From the NCBI RefSeq assembly GCF_029868385.1, contig NZ_JARWNX010000047.1:89783-153782 (forward strand): a stretch of 64,000 nucleotides of DNA. Reading direction: 5' to 3'. Positions 61,476 to 64,000 of this stretch are shown here, in pieces (the first letter of the stretch is position 1; every line of letters begins with the position of its first letter). The translations under genes and the position numbers were made by a program. This stretch comes from Nocardia cyriacigeorgica. GTDB lineage: Bacteria > Actinomycetota > Actinomycetes > Mycobacteriales > Mycobacteriaceae. The notes beneath the pieces were generated by a model. That model had not been told where the DNA came from and made no database searches. It saw only the letters and a list, made by a program, of their open reading frames with translations.

Positions 61476-63500
61476 ATGAGCAATCACGCCGGCAGTGACG
61501 TTGAAGACTACGAACCGCTCGGATGGCGTGATCGTATCCAGACTATGCCCACCATCCCTGGCCCGGGCGAGCAGTGGATCCATCGCATGGCGCCCGTCCT
61601 GGAAGCTCTGGTCGGCGCTGAGGATGCAGATGAAACCGTAAGTGTGCCAGGAATTGATGAGCCCCTGGCCATTGCAGAGCTTGTCAAAAAGTTGGGTCCG
61701 AGCCTTGTCAGTCGCCGCGGGAATCGGGTTGCGCTGACTGAAGGGATTAGGCAATGGATGCACGCTCAGGACCCGGAGAGGCTTATTCTACATCTTCATC
61801 GACATGTCCGGCTGGTCGGTGAACTGTTGTGTCTGCTGAGCGATGGCCCGCGCTCGCACGATGAACTCCGTGTGTCCGCCAACAGCCAATATTGTATGAA
61901 CTGGGCAGCCCTGGACCAGGTCAGAAAGAGAACCACCTGGTTGCGGGCCTCAGGCCACGTAGAACTCTACGACGGCGCAGTCCATCTGACCGCAGCGGGC
62001 GCAGCACTACTGGATTGGCTCCCGCTTGGTAAGCCAGACATTGGAAAGGTCGATCCTGTTCCCGAGGTGACATCGGCGCATCCCGTGATTGATCAGATAC
62101 TCAGTTCGATTGGCCGGCAAGGGCACAATGGGCGGTCTGAAGCGAGGAGTCTGCTCTTGCCAAGCCCAGAAGGCGTGAGTCAACTTGAGGTGCTGAAGGA
62201 GGCGGTTCATTCTGCCATTTCCGAGGCTGGCGACGACGATCTGGATGACCTATTCCAGCGCTACGGACTTGCGCTGGTCTCAGCGCGACAGGCACGCGCG
62301 TCACTGAAGTCCCTCGGGCTCATCGAACGGGTACGGATGGGACGATGGACTGCCACCGATGCGGCGGCGGCATGGTTGGAAAGCAACGACGACTTGGATC
62401 TCGTGCGGATTGCCCACGCGAGGGTGTGGTTCGTAGGCGAGATCCTTCAGGTTCTTAACGATGGCCCTGCAGACGCGGCGACGGTGGCCTCGTTTAGCGC
62501 ACAGTATGGCCGCGAAGCACTGCGCGTGCCAGGTATAAGGTCACGTTTCGCGCTGCTGCGCGCGTGCGGAGTCCTGGAAAAGTTCGACCACCAGCGCTTC
62601 CAGCTCACTCTCGCAGGCCGAGCTCTGCTCAAGTCCCTACCGATTGCGGTCCGCATCGAAAGGGTGTCGGAGCGGACCCATTCTCCCGAGGAATCTGTCC
62701 CGCCTGCAACTCCGGGGGATACCGCATCTCTGCTCTCGAACGAGTTGATCGAGGCGATGCATGACAGCCGTCACCCGAAACGGTTCGAGCTGGCTGTCCA
62801 CGATGCGTTGGACTACCTCGGCCTCGACGTCGAGCACTTGTCGGGCAGCGCACAAACGGATGTCGCTGCCGTCCTTCCTGTACCAGCGGCGAAGGTTGTT
62901 CTTGCAGTTGAAGCCAAGACGTCCGCAGACGGCCCGGTCTCCGATCATGAAGTCAGCTCTCAGAGGCTTCGGGAACATCGCGCCAAAATCGGTGCGTCCA
63001 CAACAGTTCTGGTCGGCCCAGAGTTTCATCGTCATGTCCACGCTGAGGCGGGTGTTGATGCCCGTATAGCGGTTCTACACGCGCAGACTCTCGCTGACGC
63101 GGTAGTCCTACACTCAAAGACGCCGTTCTCGCCGCGCGAGTTGCAGGTGCTGTTCGATACTGATCTGACCGCCGATCAGCGAGACCCCGAGCTTCAGCGT
63201 TACCATGGGACACGTATGCAGCTTTTGGGCGTACTGGGCGCCGTGATTACGCAGCTGGAACTCGAAATGCGTGACGAGAACCCGATGTACGAAGGAAACT
63301 GGCTCGGTCCCAGCGAATTGCGTCGTGACTTGCGCAGCCTCGGAACCCCCCACGACACCATCGTCCACGCCTTACACTTACTGTCGTCACCGTTCATTGG
63401 CGTGCTTGAGGAGCACAAAGGACGATTTCGACTCGTAGGCCCCGGCCATCTTGTCACTGCACGACTCCAGTCAGCGATCAACAATCTGCAACTGCCATAG
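61476..63500 (+). CDS. Winged-helix array with PD-(D/E)XK nuclease domain (FokI-like layout)
   Basis: A 674-residue protein I cannot assign to a named family. Residues 110-185 (VRLVGELLCLLSDGPRSHDEL ... HVELYDGAVHLTAAGAALLDWLPL) and 315-395 (ARVWFVGEILQVLNDGPADAATV ... VLEKFDHQRFQLTLAGRALLKSLPI) are internal repeats with winged-helix pattern; 250-305 looks like a third. Residues 435-560 form a nuclease-like core: KRFELAVHDALDYLGLDVEHL, TDVAAVLP and VVLAVEAKTS, giving the D...ExK triad, then TTVLVGPEFHRHV. A last winged-helix-like part ends the protein. ATG 61476 follows TACCGT by 6 nt (leaderless). No methyltransferase lies beside it. Confidence 0.7.
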   Translation: MSNHAGSDVEDYEPLGWRDRIQTMPTIPGPGEQWIHRMAPVLEALVGAEDADETVSVPGIDEPLAIAELVKKLGPSLVSRRGNRVALTEGIRQWMHAQDPERLILHLHRHVRLVGELLCLLSDGPRSHDELRVSANSQYCMNWAALDQVRKRTTWLRASGHVELYDGAVHLTAAGAALLDWLPLGKPDIGKVDPVPEVTSAHPVIDQILSSIGRQGHNGRSEARSLLLPSPEGVSQLEVLKEAVHSAISEAGDDDLDDLFQRYGLALVSARQARASLKSLGLIERVRMGRWTATDAAAAWLESNDDLDLVRIAHARVWFVGEILQVLNDGPADAATVASFSAQYGREALRVPGIRSRFALLRACGVLEKFDHQRFQLTLAGRALLKSLPIAVRIERVSERTHSPEESVPPATPGDTASLLSNELIEAMHDSRHPKRFELAVHDALDYLGLDVEHLSGSAQTDVAAVLPVPAAKVVLAVEAKTSADGPVSDHEVSSQRLREHRAKIGASTTVLVGPEFHRHVHAEAGVDARIAVLHAQTLADAVVLHSKTPFSPRELQVLFDTDLTADQRDPELQRYHGTRMQLLGVLGAVITQLELEMRDENPMYEGNWLGPSELRRDLRSLGTPHDTIVHALHLLSSPFIGVLEEHKGRFRLVGPGHLVTARLQSAINNLQLP

Positions 63501-63534
63501 AGTCAGTACACAGCCTTGGCGCGTCCGGCGATTC

Positions 63535-64000
63535 TCACAGCGATTCGTTGACTTTGCCCTTGTCTTGCGGTTCGGGCGTCATGTGTTGATCACGTAGCGC
63601 TCCCCGGCGAATCTTGCCGGTCTGCGTTTTCGGCAGTTCAGCAAGAATCTTCACCATCCTGGGGCGCTTGTACGGCGCGAGACGGCCTCGGGCGAACGAG
63701 GTCAGTTCGTCGGCTTGTGTGTTGTGTCCATCTTTCAGAGATACGTAGGCTGCGACCGACTCCCCTTGATAGTCATCCGGGACGCCCACAACTGCCGCTT
63801 CGAGTACGGCCGGATGTTCGTAGAGGACGTCTTCGACCTCGCGCGGCCAGACTTTGTACCCGGAGACGTTGATCTGGTCTTTTATTCGGTCGACCAGGTA
63901 CACCCAGCCCTGTTGGTCGACGATCGCGCTGTCGCCGGTGCGGAGCCGACCTTCGGGGAGAGCGGCCTCGGATTCTTCTGGTTTGTGCCAGTATCCGCGG
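63535..64000 (-). CDS. AMP-forming acyl-CoA synthetase, C-terminal part
   Basis: The visible 154 residues are the C-terminal domain of an acyl-CoA or fatty-acid CoA ligase: RGYWHKPEE, LRTGDSAIVDQQGWVYLVDR (A8 hinge), IKDQINVSGYKVWPREVEDVLYEHPAVLEAAVVGVPD, and PKTQTGKIRRGALRD with the catalytic lysine. The gene continues past the right window edge. It ends 34 bp from the converging nuclease-like gene. Nocardia carries many such FadD-type enzymes; the substrate cannot be told from this part. Confidence 0.9.
   Translation of the reverse strand, partial: RGYWHKPEESEAALPEGRLRTGDSAIVDQQGWVYLVDRIKDQINVSGYKVWPREVEDVLYEHPAVLEAAVVGVPDDYQGESVAAYVSLKDGHNTQADELTSFARGRLAPYKRPRMVKILAELPKTQTGKIRRGALRDQHMTPEPQDKGKVNESL

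Overview
The window is high-GC actinobacterial DNA, most likely from Nocardia or a close relative in the Mycobacteriales. This rests on codon use, a mycobacterial-style hisN, smpB followed by ssrA (tmRNA tag ADSHQREYALAA), a CYP157-type P450, and many apparently leaderless genes (TANNNT, then 6-7 nt, then ATG or GTG). No rRNA or CRISPR array is present. The two ends cut through a MmyB-like XRE regulator (left) and an acyl-CoA ligase (right).

1-34.4 kb is ordinary chromosome. It runs through hisN, recQ, a Tat phosphoesterase, a MarR/drug-efflux operon with two tandem operators, smpB-ssrA, two lipase-family genes and a PucR regulator. A nine-gene operon (14.6-18.8 kb) then links an ECF sigma factor to Asp23/Gls24 and AmaP-like envelope-stress proteins. 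After it come a sirtuin, a two-domain endolysin-like protein, tandem AraC paralogues, a stand-alone ThrRS editing-domain protein, a sugar-lactone oxidase, a TetR/MFS pair, crcB-DUF190-crcB, pgm and a DsbA-like protein.

34.4-46 kb, starting at a tRNA-Ala(GGC), looks like a decayed genomic island. It carries two related helix-turn-helix genes (one frameshifted), an AbiEii toxin remnant, IS3 and IS5 transposase debris, a truncated ArsR gene and a frameshifted thiamine-binding gene. Its standout is one intact low-GC gene (40.76-44.29 kb) for an Mrr-nuclease/NB-ARC/TPR protein, which has the architecture of a STAND-type anti-phage sensor. No integrase was seen.

46-54.7 kb is accessory metabolism: an ArsR/MFS pair with clear operators, an orphan CYP157-like P450 lacking the ExxR arginine, two adjacent imine-reductase-like genes, reductase-family genes and an alpha/beta hydrolase.

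54.7-63.5 kb is a second accessory block. It has a tightly overlapping operon (two small proteins, a 27-residue membrane peptide and a methyltransferase carrying a one-base frameshift) divergent from an XRE/TPR regulator and a SLOG-like protein. A low-GC beta-helix membrane protein and a FokI-like protein (winged helices plus PD-(D/E)XK nuclease) follow. The nuclease genes at 40.8 and 61.5 kb are the best candidates for undescribed defence functions.
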